This document shows, piece after piece, positions 43,010 through 52,681 of a stretch of DNA of 64,000 nt. Positions within the stretch are counted from its first letter, which is position 1. Each line of letters begins with the position of its first letter. Source of the stretch: Burkholderia vietnamiensis LMG 10929. Its GTDB lineage: Bacteria > Pseudomonadota > Gammaproteobacteria > Burkholderiales > Burkholderiaceae. A program made the translations under genes and the position numbers. The notes beneath the pieces are model-generated. The model made no database searches. It was not told the DNA's origin and saw only the letters and a list, made by a program, of their open reading frames with translations. Location: positions 620,001 to 684,000 of the forward strand of contig NZ_CP009630.1 of NCBI RefSeq assembly GCF_000959445.1, in the 5' to 3' direction.

Positions 43010-44761
43010 ATGAGACGGCTCGTCGTACTCACCTTGTTGTCGGCCGTCGGCGCATGCGCGTTCGCGGCTTCGGAGCCCGCGGTGGAAGCCACCCACGGCA
43101 TGGTCGTGTCGTCGCAGCATTTCGCGTCGCAGATCGGCGTCGACATCCTGAAGGCCGGCGGCAACGCGGTGGACGCGGCCGTGGCGGTCGGCTACGCGCA
43201 GGCGGTGACCAATCCGTGCTGCGGCAACATCGGCGGCGGCGGTTTCATGACCGTGCATCTGGCCGACGGCCGCGACCGCTTCATCAATTTCCGCGAGACG
43301 GCGCCGGCTGCGGCGTCGGCGAACATGTACCTCGACGCGAACGGCAACGTGATTCCGAACCAGAGCCTGTACGGCTATCGGGCGGTCGGCGTGCCGGGCA
43401 CGGTCGCCGGCCTCGACCTCGCGCAGCGCAAGTACGGCAAGCTCACGCGCAGGCAGGTGATGGAGCCGGCGATCCGGCTCGCGCGCGACGGCTTCGTGCT
43501 GACGCGCGGCGATACCGACATCCTCGACACGACGATCGAGCGCTTCAGGACGGACCCGGAGGCCGCGCGCATCTTCCTGCGCGCGGACGGCACGCCGCTG
43601 CAACCGGGCGACCGCCTGGTGCAGAAGGACCTCGCGCGCACGCTCGAGCGCATCGCGGAGCAGGGCCCCGACGCGTTCTATCACGGCGAGATTCCGAAGC
43701 TCGTCGAAGCCGCGTCGAAGCGCGGCGGCGGCGTGATCACGGCGGCCGACTTCGCGTCGTATCGCGCGCAGGACATCGCGCCGCTGACCTGCACGTATCG
43801 CGGCTACGAGTTCGTGTCGGCGCCGCCGCCGAGTTCGGGCGGCGTGACGATGTGCGAGACGCTGAACGTGCTCGAAGGCTACGACCTGCGCAAGATGGGC
43901 TACCAGTCGGCGGCCGTCGTCCATTACATGACCGAGGCGATGCGCCATGCATACGAGGATCGCAACACGCTGCTGGGCGACCCGAACTTCATCGACAATC
44001 CGGTCGCGAAGCTGACCAGCAAGCAGTACGCGGCCGAGATCCGCAAGCAGATCAGCGACGACGCGGCGACGGCGTCGGTGGACGTGCAGCCCGGTATCGG
44101 CGTGCACGAGAAGCCGGAGACGACCCACTATTCGATCGTCGATCGCGACGGCAACGCGGTGTCGACGACGTACACCGTCAACGGCCGCTTCGGCGCGGTC
44201 GTGATCGCGCCGGGCACCGGCTTCTTCCTGAACGACGAGATGGACGACTTCACCGTCAAGGTCGGCGCGCAGAACCTGTTCGGGCTCGTGCAGGGCACGC
44301 GCAACTCGATCGCGCCGGGCAAGCGTCCGCTGTCGTCGATGGCGCCGACGATCGTGAAGAAGGACGGCAAGGTGTTCATGGTGGTCGGCTCGCCGGGCGG
44401 CTCCCGGATCATCACGATCACGCTGCAGACCGTGCTCAACGTGATCGACTACGGGATGACGCCGCAGGATGCGGTCGGCGCGCCGCGCATTCACCATCAG
44501 TGGCTGCCCGACGAGGTCTATTACGAAACCCGCGGCCTGTCGCCCGACACGCTGTCGATCCTGCGCAAGATGGGCTACAAGATGGTCGAGCAGACGCCGT
44601 GGGGCGCCGCCGAGCTGATCCTGCTGGGCCTGCCGGGCACCGAGGTGGCGAGCCGCCAGAGCTCGGGCAACGATGCGTCGGTGTCGGGCAACGTGCGCGT
44701 CGGCTATCTCTATGGCGTCAACGATCCCCGCCGTCCGGCCGGAGCCGCGATCGGGTATTGA
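43010..44761 (+). CDS. ggt: Gamma-glutamyltranspeptidase
   Basis: A 583-residue periplasmic enzyme that transfers or hydrolyses gamma-glutamyl groups of glutathione. Signal peptide at residues about 1-20 (MRRLVVLTLLSAVGACAFAA). The large-subunit part shows ILKAGGNAVDAAVAVGYAQAVT and FRETAP. Autocleavage occurs before the Thr of ETTHYSIVD (Thr371), which becomes the catalytic N terminus of the small subunit; GSPGGSRIITITLQTVLNVIDYG is the downstream oxyanion motif. The start is set by GGAGG nine bases upstream. The RpiR regulator is divergent. Confidence 0.95.
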   Translation: MRRLVVLTLLSAVGACAFAASEPAVEATHGMVVSSQHFASQIGVDILKAGGNAVDAAVAVGYAQAVTNPCCGNIGGGGFMTVHLADGRDRFINFRETAPAAASANMYLDANGNVIPNQSLYGYRAVGVPGTVAGLDLAQRKYGKLTRRQVMEPAIRLARDGFVLTRGDTDILDTTIERFRTDPEAARIFLRADGTPLQPGDRLVQKDLARTLERIAEQGPDAFYHGEIPKLVEAASKRGGGVITAADFASYRAQDIAPLTCTYRGYEFVSAPPPSSGGVTMCETLNVLEGYDLRKMGYQSAAVVHYMTEAMRHAYEDRNTLLGDPNFIDNPVAKLTSKQYAAEIRKQISDDAATASVDVQPGIGVHEKPETTHYSIVDRDGNAVSTTYTVNGRFGAVVIAPGTGFFLNDEMDDFTVKVGAQNLFGLVQGTRNSIAPGKRPLSSMAPTIVKKDGKVFMVVGSPGGSRIITITLQTVLNVIDYGMTPQDAVGAPRIHHQWLPDEVYYETRGLSPDTLSILRKMGYKMVEQTPWGAAELILLGLPGTEVASRQSSGNDASVSGNVRVGYLYGVNDPRRPAGAAIGY

Positions 44762-45029
44762 TTCTCCGGGTCGATACGTTTCTCGACATAGGGCGCTCGG
44801 CCACCACCGCGGTCGGAAGCTGGATCGCGAGTGAGGTGGTCGCGAAGGGGGAAGGGGAACCGATGACGGAGTCCGAGGCGCTTGTGCATGCCGCGCATTT
44901 CGACGCGGAACTCGAACGGCGCAACGGCGACGCCGGCTATGGAGGCGAGGTGCGCGGCGTCGGTTTGAGCGGGAGGTTTGCGTTGGCGGTGGGCGGTGGG
45001 CGGACGCCAGGTGCCAGGTGCCGCGAGCA
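44762..45029. other. Intergenic region with a possible gene remnant
   Basis: Between ggt and the repeat tract, one forward frame reads TFLDIGRSATTAVGSWIASE and MTESEALVHAAHFDAELERR, which looks more like real protein than shadow, but it runs into the 7-bp repeat and has no clear start signal or family. A gene remnant is possible; I do not call one. Confidence 0.3.
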
Positions 45030-45107
45030 GGGAGCAGGGAGCAGGGAGCAGGGAGCAGGGAGCAGGGAGCAGGGAGCAGGGAGCAGGGAGCAGGGAGCAG
45101 GGAGCAG
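45030..45107 (+). repeat. GGGAGCA heptanucleotide tandem repeat (about 11 copies)
   Basis: A nearly perfect run of the 7-bp unit GGGAGCA, about 50 bp downstream of the stop codon of the YXWGXW-repeat gene on the opposite strand. A 7-bp unit is not a multiple of three, so copy-number change would shift any frame crossing it. This is a likely variable-number tandem repeat. Confidence 0.92.
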
Positions 45108-45156
45108 CACCGCGCGGTATCGCTTTCGGCGTTGCGTCCGCCGACCGCGCCGACGC

Positions 45157-45540
45157 CTATCGCCAGCCGCCTTCGACGTAGACCCACCCCGGCCCCTGGC
45201 GTCTCCAATAGCCAGGCACCCAGCGATGTCCCGGGCGGCGCGCGACCCAGCGGCCCGACACCCAGATGTATTGGCCGCGCTGCCAGCGCCAATACCCGTC
45301 GGTCCAGACGTAGCCATGCGGCTGAGGCGGCGGCGGCCGGCGATCGTGTCGCGGCGTCGGCGGCGCGAAGCGCGGGCGATCGGCGTAAGGCCGGTCGCCG
45401 GGCCCGTGATCGGGGCCGGGCCGGGGCGGAGGGCGATAGCCCGGCGGCGCGGGTTGCGCCGATGCGCCAGGCAGCCAGCCGCCGATGCCGGCCACGGCCG
45501 CGGTCAGTCCGATGGTGCGCAGCCACGAGCGTCGATTCAT
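45157..45540 (-). CDS. YXWGXW-repeat secreted protein
   Basis: A 127-residue exported protein. Residues 1-28 are a signal peptide (MNRRSWLRTIGLTAAVAGIGG, cleavage after ASA). A Pro/Arg-rich spacer follows, and then aromatic repeats typical of the family: GYVWTDGYWRWQRGQYIWVSGRWV and HRWVPGYWRRQGPGWVYVEGGWR, with W-x-x-G-x-W spacing. Such small proteins are common in betaproteobacteria and presumed to be in the periplasm or outer membrane; function unknown. Confidence 0.85.
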   Translation of the reverse strand: MNRRSWLRTIGLTAAVAGIGGWLPGASAQPAPPGYRPPPRPGPDHGPGDRPYADRPRFAPPTPRHDRRPPPPQPHGYVWTDGYWRWQRGQYIWVSGRWVARRPGHRWVPGYWRRQGPGWVYVEGGWR

Positions 45541-46152
45541 TTGCGGGTCCTCTTTATATGCAACAGAAGTGGGCCTTACCTTAGCGCGCAGCTTCGGTCC
45601 TCGGGTTACGGTGGCCGTTAAGGCTGTTACCGCATGTCACCGCCTCCTGCGGACCGCGGCCCATGGCCGATGCGGGTTTCGTTTGAGGACTTCGCCATGC
45701 TGATTGCCCCGCTCGAGGCCGTCTCGGAGTGTTTACCGTTCGATGGTTGAGTGTTTAGCCCCCGCAACCCCAATATTTGAGATCCGAATGGGTAAAAATT
45801 ACCGTTTTTGGGTGTATCCACGGATTCCGTTTGTTGTTTCTATGCAACCGTCAAGACGATGACACGAAAGAATGATGGGATGAAAGGCTCCAAAAAGAAG
45901 TCGTCAAGAGGTCAAAAAAATCCTTTAAAACAAATACTTATGAAGTGCCCCTGATTTGATTATTTCTAGTTCAGGAAAAGGTTATTTCTTTATTTGCGGA
46001 TCGCTGTCCTAGGGTACACCCCTAAACTCACGGTTCCCAAACGGGCAACTCTCCGGGCGCAGCCAGCAGGACCGATGGCGTTTCCGGGCGGTTGCAGACC
46101 GTTTATGAACAAGGTCGCGAGACCTGCCTCTTTTTAGAAGGGAGCTCCACGA
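45541..46152. other. Long AT-rich upstream region of the porin gene
   Basis: About 610 bp, clearly AT-richer than the surroundings between 45750 and 46000, without a supported gene. This is the expected place for the porin promoter and regulatory sites or a small RNA; none is defined by eye. GAAGGGAGC at 46137-46145 is the ribosome binding site. Confidence 0.45.
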
Positions 46153-47241
46153 ATGAACAAGACTCTGATCGTTGCAGCAGCTGCAGCATCGTTCGCTACC
46201 GTTGCTCACGCGCAAAGCAGCGTCACGCTGTACGGCGTGCTGGACGCTGGCATCACCTACCAAAGCAACGTTGCAAGCAAGTCGCTGTGGTCGATGGGCT
46301 CGGGCGTTGACCAAAGCCGCTTCGGCCTGCGTGGTTCGGAAGACCTCGGTGGCGGCCTGAAGGCAATCTTCACGTTGGAAAGCGGCTTCGGCATCGGTAA
46401 CGGCAAGCTGTCGAACAACGGCGGCATGTTCAACCGTCAAGCGTTCGTCGGTCTGTCGAGCCAATACGGCACCGTCACGCTGGGCCGTCAGTACGACTCC
46501 GTCCAGGACTACCTGGCACCGCTGACCGCAACGGGCACCTGGGGTGGTACGTACTTCGCGCACCCGGGTAACGTTGACCGCCTGAGCACGAACGGCGACG
46601 TCGCACTGAACAACTCGGTGAAGTTCACGAGCGCTAACTACGCTGGCCTGCAATTCGGCGGCACGTACTCGTTCTCGAACAACCAAAACTTCGGCAACAA
46701 CCGTGCTTACAGCGGCGGCCTGTCGTACCAGTTCCAAGGCCTGAAGCTGGGTGGCGCGTACTCGCAAGCAAACCTGGGTGACGGTACCAACGGCAACGGC
46801 GCGACGAACATCGCTTCGCAAGGCCGTGTCCGCACGTACGGTGCAGCTGCTGGCTACGCATTCGGCCCGGCACAAGTCGGCGCAGCTTGGACGCAATCGC
46901 GTGTGGACAACACCGCAGTTGCTGGCCAATCGGTCCGCGCAGACAACTACGAAGTCAACGCAAAGTACAACCTGACGCCGGCTCTGGGTCTGGGTGTTGC
47001 TTACACGTACACGAACGTTCGCCTGTCGAACACGGTTGATGGCCTGAACAGCGCCCACTTCCACCAAGTTGGCGTGCAAGCAGACTACTCGCTGTCGAAG
47101 CGCACGGATGTCTACGCACAGGCTGTGTATCAGCGTGGCAGCGGTCTGAACGCATCGATCTACAACGGCGACCTGACCACGCCGTCGAGCTCGTCGATGA
47201 ACCAAACCGCAGCAACGGTTGGTCTGCGTCACCGCTTCTAA
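46153..47241 (+). CDS. Outer-membrane porin (Gram-negative porin, OmpC-type)
   Basis: A 362-residue trimeric general porin. Signal peptide at residues 1-20 (MNKTLIVAAAAASFATVAHA), then QSSVTLYGVLDAGITY, the standard betaproteobacterial porin start, SRFGLRGSEDLGGGLKAIFTLE, and a C-terminal strand ending in Phe (TVGLRHRF), the BAM recognition signal. Codon use is strongly biased to a small set (CTG, AAC, GGC/GGT), typical of a highly expressed gene and unlike its neighbours. A strong terminator follows. Confidence 0.95.
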   Translation: MNKTLIVAAAAASFATVAHAQSSVTLYGVLDAGITYQSNVASKSLWSMGSGVDQSRFGLRGSEDLGGGLKAIFTLESGFGIGNGKLSNNGGMFNRQAFVGLSSQYGTVTLGRQYDSVQDYLAPLTATGTWGGTYFAHPGNVDRLSTNGDVALNNSVKFTSANYAGLQFGGTYSFSNNQNFGNNRAYSGGLSYQFQGLKLGGAYSQANLGDGTNGNGATNIASQGRVRTYGAAAGYAFGPAQVGAAWTQSRVDNTAVAGQSVRADNYEVNAKYNLTPALGLGVAYTYTNVRLSNTVDGLNSAHFHQVGVQADYSLSKRTDVYAQAVYQRGSGLNASIYNGDLTTPSSSSMNQTAATVGLRHRF

Positions 47242-47274
47242 GCGTGACGGCTGGGTAACCAGCTTCGCAGCATC

Positions 47275-47304
47275 GAAAAAGGCGCCTTCGGGCGCCTTTT
47301 TTTT
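47275..47304 (+). terminator. Intrinsic terminator of the porin gene
   Basis: AAAAAGGCGCC, loop TTCG, GGCGCC then eight T residues: a strong GC stem with a UUCG tetraloop and U run, about 35 bp after the porin stop codon. Confidence 0.93.
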
Positions 47305-47358
47305 CGCGTACGAGATGGGTGTACCGGAAGCGATCACGACATTGCGAAGCGTCGGAGC

Positions 47359-47388
47359 AAAAAAGCGAGGCGGCGAGCCTCGCTTTTT
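47359..47388. terminator. Bidirectional terminator between porin and rnk
   Basis: AAAAAGCGAGGC and GCCTCGCTTTTT flank a short loop, with A runs on one side and T runs on the other, so it can work on both strands. It lies downstream of the leftward rnk gene and serves it. Confidence 0.85.
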
Positions 47389-47439
47389 GCGTTGGTGCGT
47401 CAGGATGTGCCGGCGGTCGGCACGGGCCTCAGCGCATCG

Positions 47440-47838
47440 TCAGCGCGTGTATTCGCCGTTGGCTTCCGGCTGGAACACGATCGCGGCGACCTTCATCAGT
47501 TTTTCAATACCGCTCGGCTGCATCACTTTCACCGACTGGCCACGTTGCGTACCGAGCAGCGCCATGCCGACCGGCGAGAACACGTTCAGGCGCCCGAGTT
47601 CGAGATTGGCGGCATCCGGATAAACGATTGTCCAGGTGGTTTGCTCCTGCGACGTTTCATCCAGCAGCGTGATCTGTGAATTCATCGTGACGACGTTCGC
47701 TTTGACGGCGTTTGGCTGCACGATGTCGGCACGCTCAAGCAGCGTGTCGAGCATCGTCTGGAAGCGCGGGTTGTGCTCGGCGTGCTTTTCGAGACGAGCC
47801 ACGTCGAGTTCGGTCAACTGATAAAGGCGAGGTTTCAT
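47440..47838 (-). CDS. rnk: Nucleoside diphosphate kinase regulator Rnk (GreA/B-like)
   Basis: A 132-residue protein with the Rnk layout: a short N-terminal coiled coil (LTELDVARLEKHAEHNPRFQTMLDTLLER) and a GreA/GreB C-terminal FKBP-like domain (NSQITLLDETSQEQTTWTIVYPDAANLELGRLNVFSPVGMALLG). Rnk binds RNA polymerase near the secondary channel but lacks the cleavage tip of Gre factors. The start at 47836-47838 is chosen by homology; the frame is open eight codons further. Confidence 0.88.
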   Translation of the reverse strand: MKPRLYQLTELDVARLEKHAEHNPRFQTMLDTLLERADIVQPNAVKANVVTMNSQITLLDETSQEQTTWTIVYPDAANLELGRLNVFSPVGMALLGTQRGQSVKVMQPSGIEKLMKVAAIVFQPEANGEYTR

Positions 47839-48348
47839 GGTGGATCTCCAAATGATCGGCATGGGGCAGGCGTGGCGTGCCTATGAGGATCGCCCGGAGC
47901 CTGTCTGAACTGGCTCCGGAAGGAGGCCGAGCTGTCAGATCAGACGCCGGGCGAGGGCGAGCGGCGTCTGGGCCGTGCGTCGAACGCTGGGTCGTGTCGG
48001 ATGGCCGGCGCGCGCACGCACGCCGGCCGGGCCGGATGGCGAAACGAACAGCAGCGCGGGCGCGTACATGATGGCGGGAAATAGTCGGACGAAAAACCTT
48101 ACGATTCTACAACACAACCTTTGAACTGATGGTTCTGCTGTCGGCAATTCGACAGCTATTGTTTCCGAAATGATCGAAGTGGCCGGGATCTCGATGCGCG
48201 TCGACCGCTGATTTTTTCCAGAAACGCAACGCTGTATGTTCAAACCAAGGGTTTCCCCTTGGTTCGGCGCGGCCTACACTTGATCCATCGCTTCGGACAA
48301 GTCCCACCGAAAGCGACGTCAAAACAGAACACATTTCGGAGGTCCATC
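47839..48348. other. Intergenic region rnk / DUF4148 gene
   Basis: About 510 bp. An open frame at 47877-48071 is Arg-rich with no family features. GGAGCC and GGCTCC around 47896-47917 form a small hairpin. The part from 48090 to 48250 is AT-richer and probably contains the promoter of the DUF4148 gene. Nothing else is supported. Confidence 0.4.
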
Positions 48349-48678
48349 ATGAAGTCGATCATCTACGCAGCGATCGCTGCATCCGTTCTTGCCGCGCCGA
48401 TTGCCTCGTTTGCACAGTCCGAGCAGGGCTTGACCCGTGCACAGGTTCGCGCCGAGCTCGTGCAACTCGAGCAGAACGGCTACAAGCCGCTCGCGAGCGA
48501 CGCGCAATACCCGCAGAACATCGAGGCCGCCGAGCAACGGATCCAGCCGAACCAGCCGGTGCTCGCGCAGGCCGATACCAGCGGCTACGGCGCCGTCGCG
48601 ACCGGCGCCGGCCAGTCGGGCCGTCGTAGCACGCATGAAGCGCCGAATCCGGTGAACTCCGTCTACTTCGGCAACTGA
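48349..48678 (+). CDS. DUF4148 secreted small protein
   Basis: A 109-residue exported protein. Signal peptide at residues about 1-22 (MKSIIYAAIAASVLAAPIASFA). The mature part starts QSEQGLTRAQVRAELVQLEQNGYKPLASDAQYPQNIEAAEQRI, the DUF4148 signature common in Burkholderia, where many paralogues exist. A GGAGGT ribosome binding site lies seven bases before the ATG. Function unknown, probably periplasmic. Confidence 0.9.
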   Translation: MKSIIYAAIAASVLAAPIASFAQSEQGLTRAQVRAELVQLEQNGYKPLASDAQYPQNIEAAEQRIQPNQPVLAQADTSGYGAVATGAGQSGRRSTHEAPNPVNSVYFGN

Positions 48679-48787
48679 ACGATTCCGGGTCTGCCCGAGC
48701 ACAGCATGTGACCGACGAGGCGTGCGCGAGGCGCGCGTCCTTGTCAGCAGAGCAGAACCTCCGTCGCCGCATTCCGGCGGCTTTCCA

Positions 48788-48817
48788 GCCCAGACGCTCG
48801 TGCGTTTGGGCCTTTTT
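48788..48817 (+). terminator. Intrinsic terminator after the DUF4148 gene
   Basis: CCCAGACGC, loop TCGT, GCGTTTGGG followed by CC and a run of T: a stem with one mismatch and a U tail, downstream of 48678. Confidence 0.8.
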
Positions 48818-48829
48818 TGCTGAGGTTGG

Positions 48830-49291
48830 TCAGGCGGACGTGATCGCCGGTGTGCCGTGGATATAGTGTTCGAGCTGGCTGATCGTGAACTGCTGATCGG
48901 CGATCACACTCTTGACGAGGTCGCCGATCGAGATCAGCCCGATGAGCTTGCCGCCGTCGAGTACCGGCAGGTGGCGCATACGGTGTTCGGTCATCAGCGC
49001 CATACACTCGTCGCTGGATTGCGATGGTTCGACGTAGCGCACCTTGGACGTCATGATTTCGTCGACGCGGGTGGCCTTTGACGACCGGTCCTGCAATACG
49101 ACCTTGCGCGCGTAGTCGCGCTCGGTGACGATTCCCGCGATTTCGTCGCCCTCCATCACCAGCAGCGCACCGATTCCTTTTTCGGCCATCAGCTTGACGG
49201 CGTCGTAGACGAAATCGGCTTTGGTGACGGTGTAGATGGTGCGGCCGGAATCCGGCTTGGCTTTGAGAATCTGCGCGACAGTCGTGCTCAT
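48830..49291 (-). CDS. CBS-domain protein
   Basis: A 153-residue protein consisting of a CBS-domain pair. CBS1 is about residues 10-70 (TVTKADFVYDAVKLMAEKGIGALLVMEGDEIAGIVTERDYARKV) and CBS2 about 80-140 (YVEPSQSSDECMALMTEHRMRHLPVLDGGKLIGLISIGDLVK). Such modules bind adenosine nucleotides and act as energy sensors; the partner is unknown. The start at 49289-49291 gives the usual length. The family is common as a single gene in betaproteobacteria. Confidence 0.9.
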   Translation of the reverse strand: MSTTVAQILKAKPDSGRTIYTVTKADFVYDAVKLMAEKGIGALLVMEGDEIAGIVTERDYARKVVLQDRSSKATRVDEIMTSKVRYVEPSQSSDECMALMTEHRMRHLPVLDGGKLIGLISIGDLVKSVIADQQFTISQLEHYIHGTPAITSA

Positions 49292-49467
49292 ATGCTTCTC
49301 CGTGTGCGTGACGATGCAGGGAAGGCAGGGCGTGATGCGCGACACCCGACGGGCTCAGTATAGCGGCGCCCGCTGCGGCAGTCGCGTGACGTTTCTAGAT
49401 TAGCGGTAAACTCCGGTCACGCACTATCCACACAACTCCTACATTCCTGATCGTTTCCACTGAATTC

Positions 49468-50118
49468 ATGATGTCTTCGCGTCCCCAATCGCCCGTGCCG
49501 GGCAATGGCCAGGCCGACGAGTGCGTCACGCTCGTCGCCACCGCGACGCTGCCCACGCGCTACGGTACGTTCACGTCGTATGCATTCCGCGTATCGGGCA
49601 GCGATGCCGAACATCTCGCGCTCGTGATGGGTGACGTCGGCGGCGCGCAGTCGGTACTGACGCGTCTGCATTCCGAGTGTCTGACCGGCGACGTGTTTGG
49701 CTCGTATCGCTGCGATTGCGGCGAGCAGCTCGATCTCGCGCTGCGCTACATCGCCGCGGAGGATCGTGGCGTGCTGCTGTATCTGCGGGGTCACGAAGGG
49801 CGCGGTATCGGCCTGAGCAACAAGATCCGCGCTTATGCGCTGCAGGAGCAGGGGCGCGATACCGTCGAGGCGAATCTCGACCTCGGCCTGCCCGACGATG
49901 CACGGGAATACGATTCGGCCGCGGCGATCCTGCGCATCCTGGGCGTGACGTCGGTGCGGTTGATGAGCAACAACCCGAAGAAGTTCGATACGCTCGTGAA
50001 GCACGGGATTCCTGTCTGCGAACGCGTGGCGCTCGCGGTGCCGATGCGCGAGGAAAACGAACGGTATATCCGGACCAAGCAGATCAAGTTCGGGCATTAC
50101 TTCGAAGAGAACGAGTAA
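49468..50118 (+). CDS. ribA: GTP cyclohydrolase II
   Basis: A 216-residue enzyme for the first step of riboflavin synthesis: GTP to 2,5-diamino-6-ribosylamino-4(3H)-pyrimidinone 5'-phosphate, formate and pyrophosphate. Zinc ligands are in [21 protein letters not shown] (C-x10-C-x-C); the catalytic region is [19 protein letters not shown], and [16 protein letters not shown] matches the C-terminal substrate loop. It is a stand-alone RibA (no RibB fusion). A terminator follows at 50122. Confidence 0.94.
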   Translation: MMSSRPQSPVPGNGQADECVTLVATATLPTRYGTFTSYAFRVSGSDAEHLALVMGDVGGAQSVLTRLHSECLTGDVFGSYRCDCGEQLDLALRYIAAEDRGVLLYLRGHEGRGIGLSNKIRAYALQEQGRDTVEANLDLGLPDDAREYDSAAAILRILGVTSVRLMSNNPKKFDTLVKHGIPVCERVALAVPMREENERYIRTKQIKFGHYFEENE

Positions 50119-50121
50119 CAC

Positions 50122-50153
50122 AATCAAGGGGTCCTGCGAGCCCCTTGATTTTT
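50122..50153 (+). terminator. Intrinsic terminator of ribA
   Basis: AATCAAGGGG and CCCCTTGATT pair around a nine-base loop, followed by a T run, directly after the ribA stop codon. Confidence 0.9.
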
Positions 50154-50436
50154 AAGGCGGAAAGCGGCAGGATCCTTGTCGATAAAGGCTCGGAGCGAAA
50201 AATTGCGTTTCCGTTACGGCACATCGTCAGTTGATGAAACGTAAGGAAACTTGGCACTCTGGCGTCGCATTTCTATGGGCTGGTCGAGAAAGTTGCGCTG
50301 CTCGGCTGCCATCGAATAAGACTCGCGCGCGCTAGTTTTGCCTGAGATTCGACGCCCGCACCGTAAGCAAGCTGCCTTGATTCATTCACGTTCGGCCGTA
50401 GTCACGCCATCGCGTTCTCAACGCTCACCCTCATCT
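50154..50436. other. Intergenic region left of the IS3 element
   Basis: About 280 bp with no supported gene or clear motif, ending at the IS3 left inverted repeat. Confidence 0.4.
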
Positions 50437-50486
50437 TGAACCGCCCCGAGTTTTGTGGAGGCTCCAACTCTTGAGAGAATGGAGCC

Positions 50487-50813
50487 ATGAACAAGAAGCC
50501 AAGCAAGTTTTCCCCGGAAGTCCGAGAGCGCGCAGTGCGCCTCGTACGCGAGCAGCGTAGCGAGCACCCGTCGATGTGGGCGGCAGTCGAATCGATTGCG
50601 CCGATGATCGGCTGCACGCCGCAGACGTTGTTGGATTGGGTTAAGCGCGACGAGGTCGACCGTGGAGAGCGCGATGGCGTGAGTACGGCCGAGCGTGAAC
50701 GCATCAAGGCCTTGGAGCGCGAGGTCAAGGAACTGCGCCGGACCAATGAGATTCTCAAACTGGCGAGCGCGTTTTTCGCCCAGGCGGAGCTCGACCGCCG
50801 TTTCAAGTCCTGA
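50487..50813 (+). CDS. IS3 OrfA (HTH / leucine zipper)
   Basis: A 108-residue protein. The N-terminal HTH ([32 protein letters not shown]) binds the inverted repeats; the C-terminal leucine zipper ([26 protein letters not shown]) mediates oligomerisation with OrfAB. Complete for the family. Confidence 0.93.
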   Translation: MNKKPSKFSPEVRERAVRLVREQRSEHPSMWAAVESIAPMIGCTPQTLLDWVKRDEVDRGERDGVSTAERERIKALEREVKELRRTNEILKLASAFFAQAELDRRFKS

Positions 50814-51724
50814 AGGCCTTCATTGATCAGCATCGCGACACCTTCGGGGTCGAGCCGATCTGCAAGGTCTTGCGGATTGCCCCGTCGGGCTACCGACGCC
50901 ATGCAGCACAACTTCGCGATCCGTCGAAGCGCTGCGCCCGCGCGAAACGCGATGAGCTTTTGCAACCGGAGATCAAGCGTGTCTGGCAGGCCAACATGCA
51001 GGTCTACGGCGTGCCGAAGGTCTGGAAGCAGATGAACCGGGAAGGCATTGCAGTGGCACGCTGCACGGTCGGACGGTTGATGAAACTGCAGGGCTTGCGT
51101 GGCGCAGTTCGCGGTAAGCGTGTTCGCACGACGATTCCCGAGGTGACCGCGCCGCGCCCGCTGGACCGAGTCAACCGGCAGTTCAAGGCTGACCGACCGA
51201 ATCAGCTCTGGGTGTCGGATTTTACGTATGTCTCGACATGGCAAGGCTGGCTGTACGTGGCATTCGTGATCGACGTGTTTGCCCGCCGTATTGTTGGCTG
51301 GCGCGTCAGCTCGTCGATGACCACGGACTTCGTTCTGGATGCACTTGAACAAGCGCTGTACGCCCGCCAACCGGGTGAGGACGGGACTTTGATTCATCAT
51401 TCCGACAGAGGGTCTCAATACGTCAGCATCCGCTACAGCGAACGGCTGGCTGAGGCCGGCATCGAGCCGTCGGTCGGCAGCCGGGGCGACAGCTACGACA
51501 ATGCGCTGGCCGAGACGATCAACGGCCTGTACAAGACGGAACTGATTCATCGGCGCGCCCCTTGGAAAACGAGGGAATCCGTCGAACTGGCAACGCTGGA
51601 ATGGGTCGCCTGGTACAACCGTCATCGGCTGATGGAACCGCTCGGCTATATCCCGCCTGCTGAAGCTGAGGCAAACTACTACAGGCAACTCAGAAATGCC
51701 GCTGACGTGTCCGCATTAACTTAA
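50807..51724 (+). CDS. IS3 OrfB transposase catalytic region
   Basis: The frame follows orfA with a short overlap, and translation as an OrfAB fusion by a -1 shift is expected; a first ATG is at 50870. The rve DDE core is complete: [20 protein letters not shown] (first Asp), [12 protein letters not shown] (second Asp), [18 protein letters not shown] (Glu). The N-terminal HTH_21 part reads [17 protein letters not shown]. The element appears potentially active. Confidence 0.92.
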   Translation, partial: VLKAFIDQHRDTFGVEPICKVLRIAPSGYRRHAAQLRDPSKRCARAKRDELLQPEIKRVWQANMQVYGVPKVWKQMNREGIAVARCTVGRLMKLQGLRGAVRGKRVRTTIPEVTAPRPLDRVNRQFKADRPNQLWVSDFTYVSTWQGWLYVAFVIDVFARRIVGWRVSSSMTTDFVLDALEQALYARQPGEDGTLIHHSDRGSQYVSIRYSERLAEAGIEPSVGSRGDSYDNALAETINGLYKTELIHRRAPWKTRESVELATLEWVAWYNRHRLMEPLGYIPPAEAEANYYRQLRNAADVSALT

Positions 51725-51767
51725 ACCAACCAGCCTCCACGATTCCCGGTGCGGTTCACCATTGTTA

Positions 51768-52681
51768 GAGACGGTTTCAAAAAGGCCCCGTGGGGCTGTT
51801 AACTTTCGCGGTGAGCTGTTAACCTCAGGCATCGGAACAACCGAGACTGAGGAGATGGCCAAGCCGATCATCGACGATGAATTGTGGACACTGATCGAGC
51901 CGTTACTGCCGCCACCCAAGCCGCGGCGCGAGAAGAACCCGGGCCGCCTGCCTGTTTCGAATCGCGCCGCGCTGACCGGCATCCTGTTCGTTCTCAAGAC
52001 CGGACTACGCTGGCGCGACCTGCCGGCCGAGATGGGATGCGGCTCGGGCGTGACATGTTGGCGCCGGCTGCGCGATTGGCAAGCAGCCGGTGTCTGGGAT
52101 CGCTTGCACGAGCTACTGCTCGCAAAGCTGCGCGCAGCGGACCAGATCGACTTCTCACGAGCCGCCGTCGATTCATCATCGATTCGCGCCGTTGGGGCAG
52201 GCCAAAAACTGGGCCAAACCCCACCGATCGCGCGCGACCCGGTTCCAAGCACCACATCGTCACCGACGCCAACGGTACGCCGCTCGCCGCGATCCTGACC
52301 GGCGCGAACTTCAACGACGTCACGCAATTGCTGCCGCTGATCGACGCGATTCCGCCGATCCGCGGATTGCGTGGCCACCCATTGCAGCGGCCGCGTGTGG
52401 TCTACGCGGATCGCGGTTACGACTCCGAGCGACATCGGCGCGCGTTGCGCGATCGCGGTATCGAGCCAGTGATCGCCAAGCGCCGTACCGAACATGGCAG
52501 CGGCCTTGGCAAATATCGCTGGGTCGTCGAACGCACGCATGCCTGGCTGCATCACTTCCGTCGTCTCCGTATTCGTTTCGAGCGCCGTGCAGACATTCAC
52601 GGCGCGTTCCTCAAACTCGGTTGCTGTCTGATCTGCTGGAATACCCTTCGGCGGGCCGATCAGTTTTTATGAAACCGTCTC
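51768..52681 (+). mobile_element. IS5-family element
   Basis: A 914-bp element with inverted ends GAGACGGTTTCA...(left) and GAGACGGTTTCA (right, read inward), flanked by direct TTA repeats (51765-51767 and 52682-52684), a clean target duplication. It lies directly next to the IS3 copy and 133 bp before the vgrG start. Confidence 0.9.
51855..52672 (+). CDS. IS5-family transposase (two frames, frameshift needed)
   Basis: The first frame (51855-52298) carries the N domain (IDDELWTLIEPLLPPPKPRR, WRDLPAEMGCGSGVTCWRRLRDW). The second continues to 52672 with the DDE part (GSKHHIVTDANGTPLAAILTGANFND, VVYADRGYDSERH, KYRWVVERTHAWLHHFRRLRIRFE). The switch occurs near CCAAAAACTGGGCCAAACCCC (about 52201-52222). 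A programmed shift is plausible as in other IS427-group elements. Confidence 0.85.

Larger units (their letters stand above)
50437..51758 (+). mobile_element. IS3-family insertion sequence
   Basis: A 1322-bp element with imperfect inverted ends: TGAACCGCCCCGAGTTTTGT at left and TGAACCGCACCGGGAATCGT (read inward) at right, both continuing GGAGGCT. It carries orfA and orfB in the usual overlapping arrangement. No 3-bp direct repeat is evident at the ends (TCT versus CCA). The right end is only six bases from the target repeat of the next element. Confidence 0.9.
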
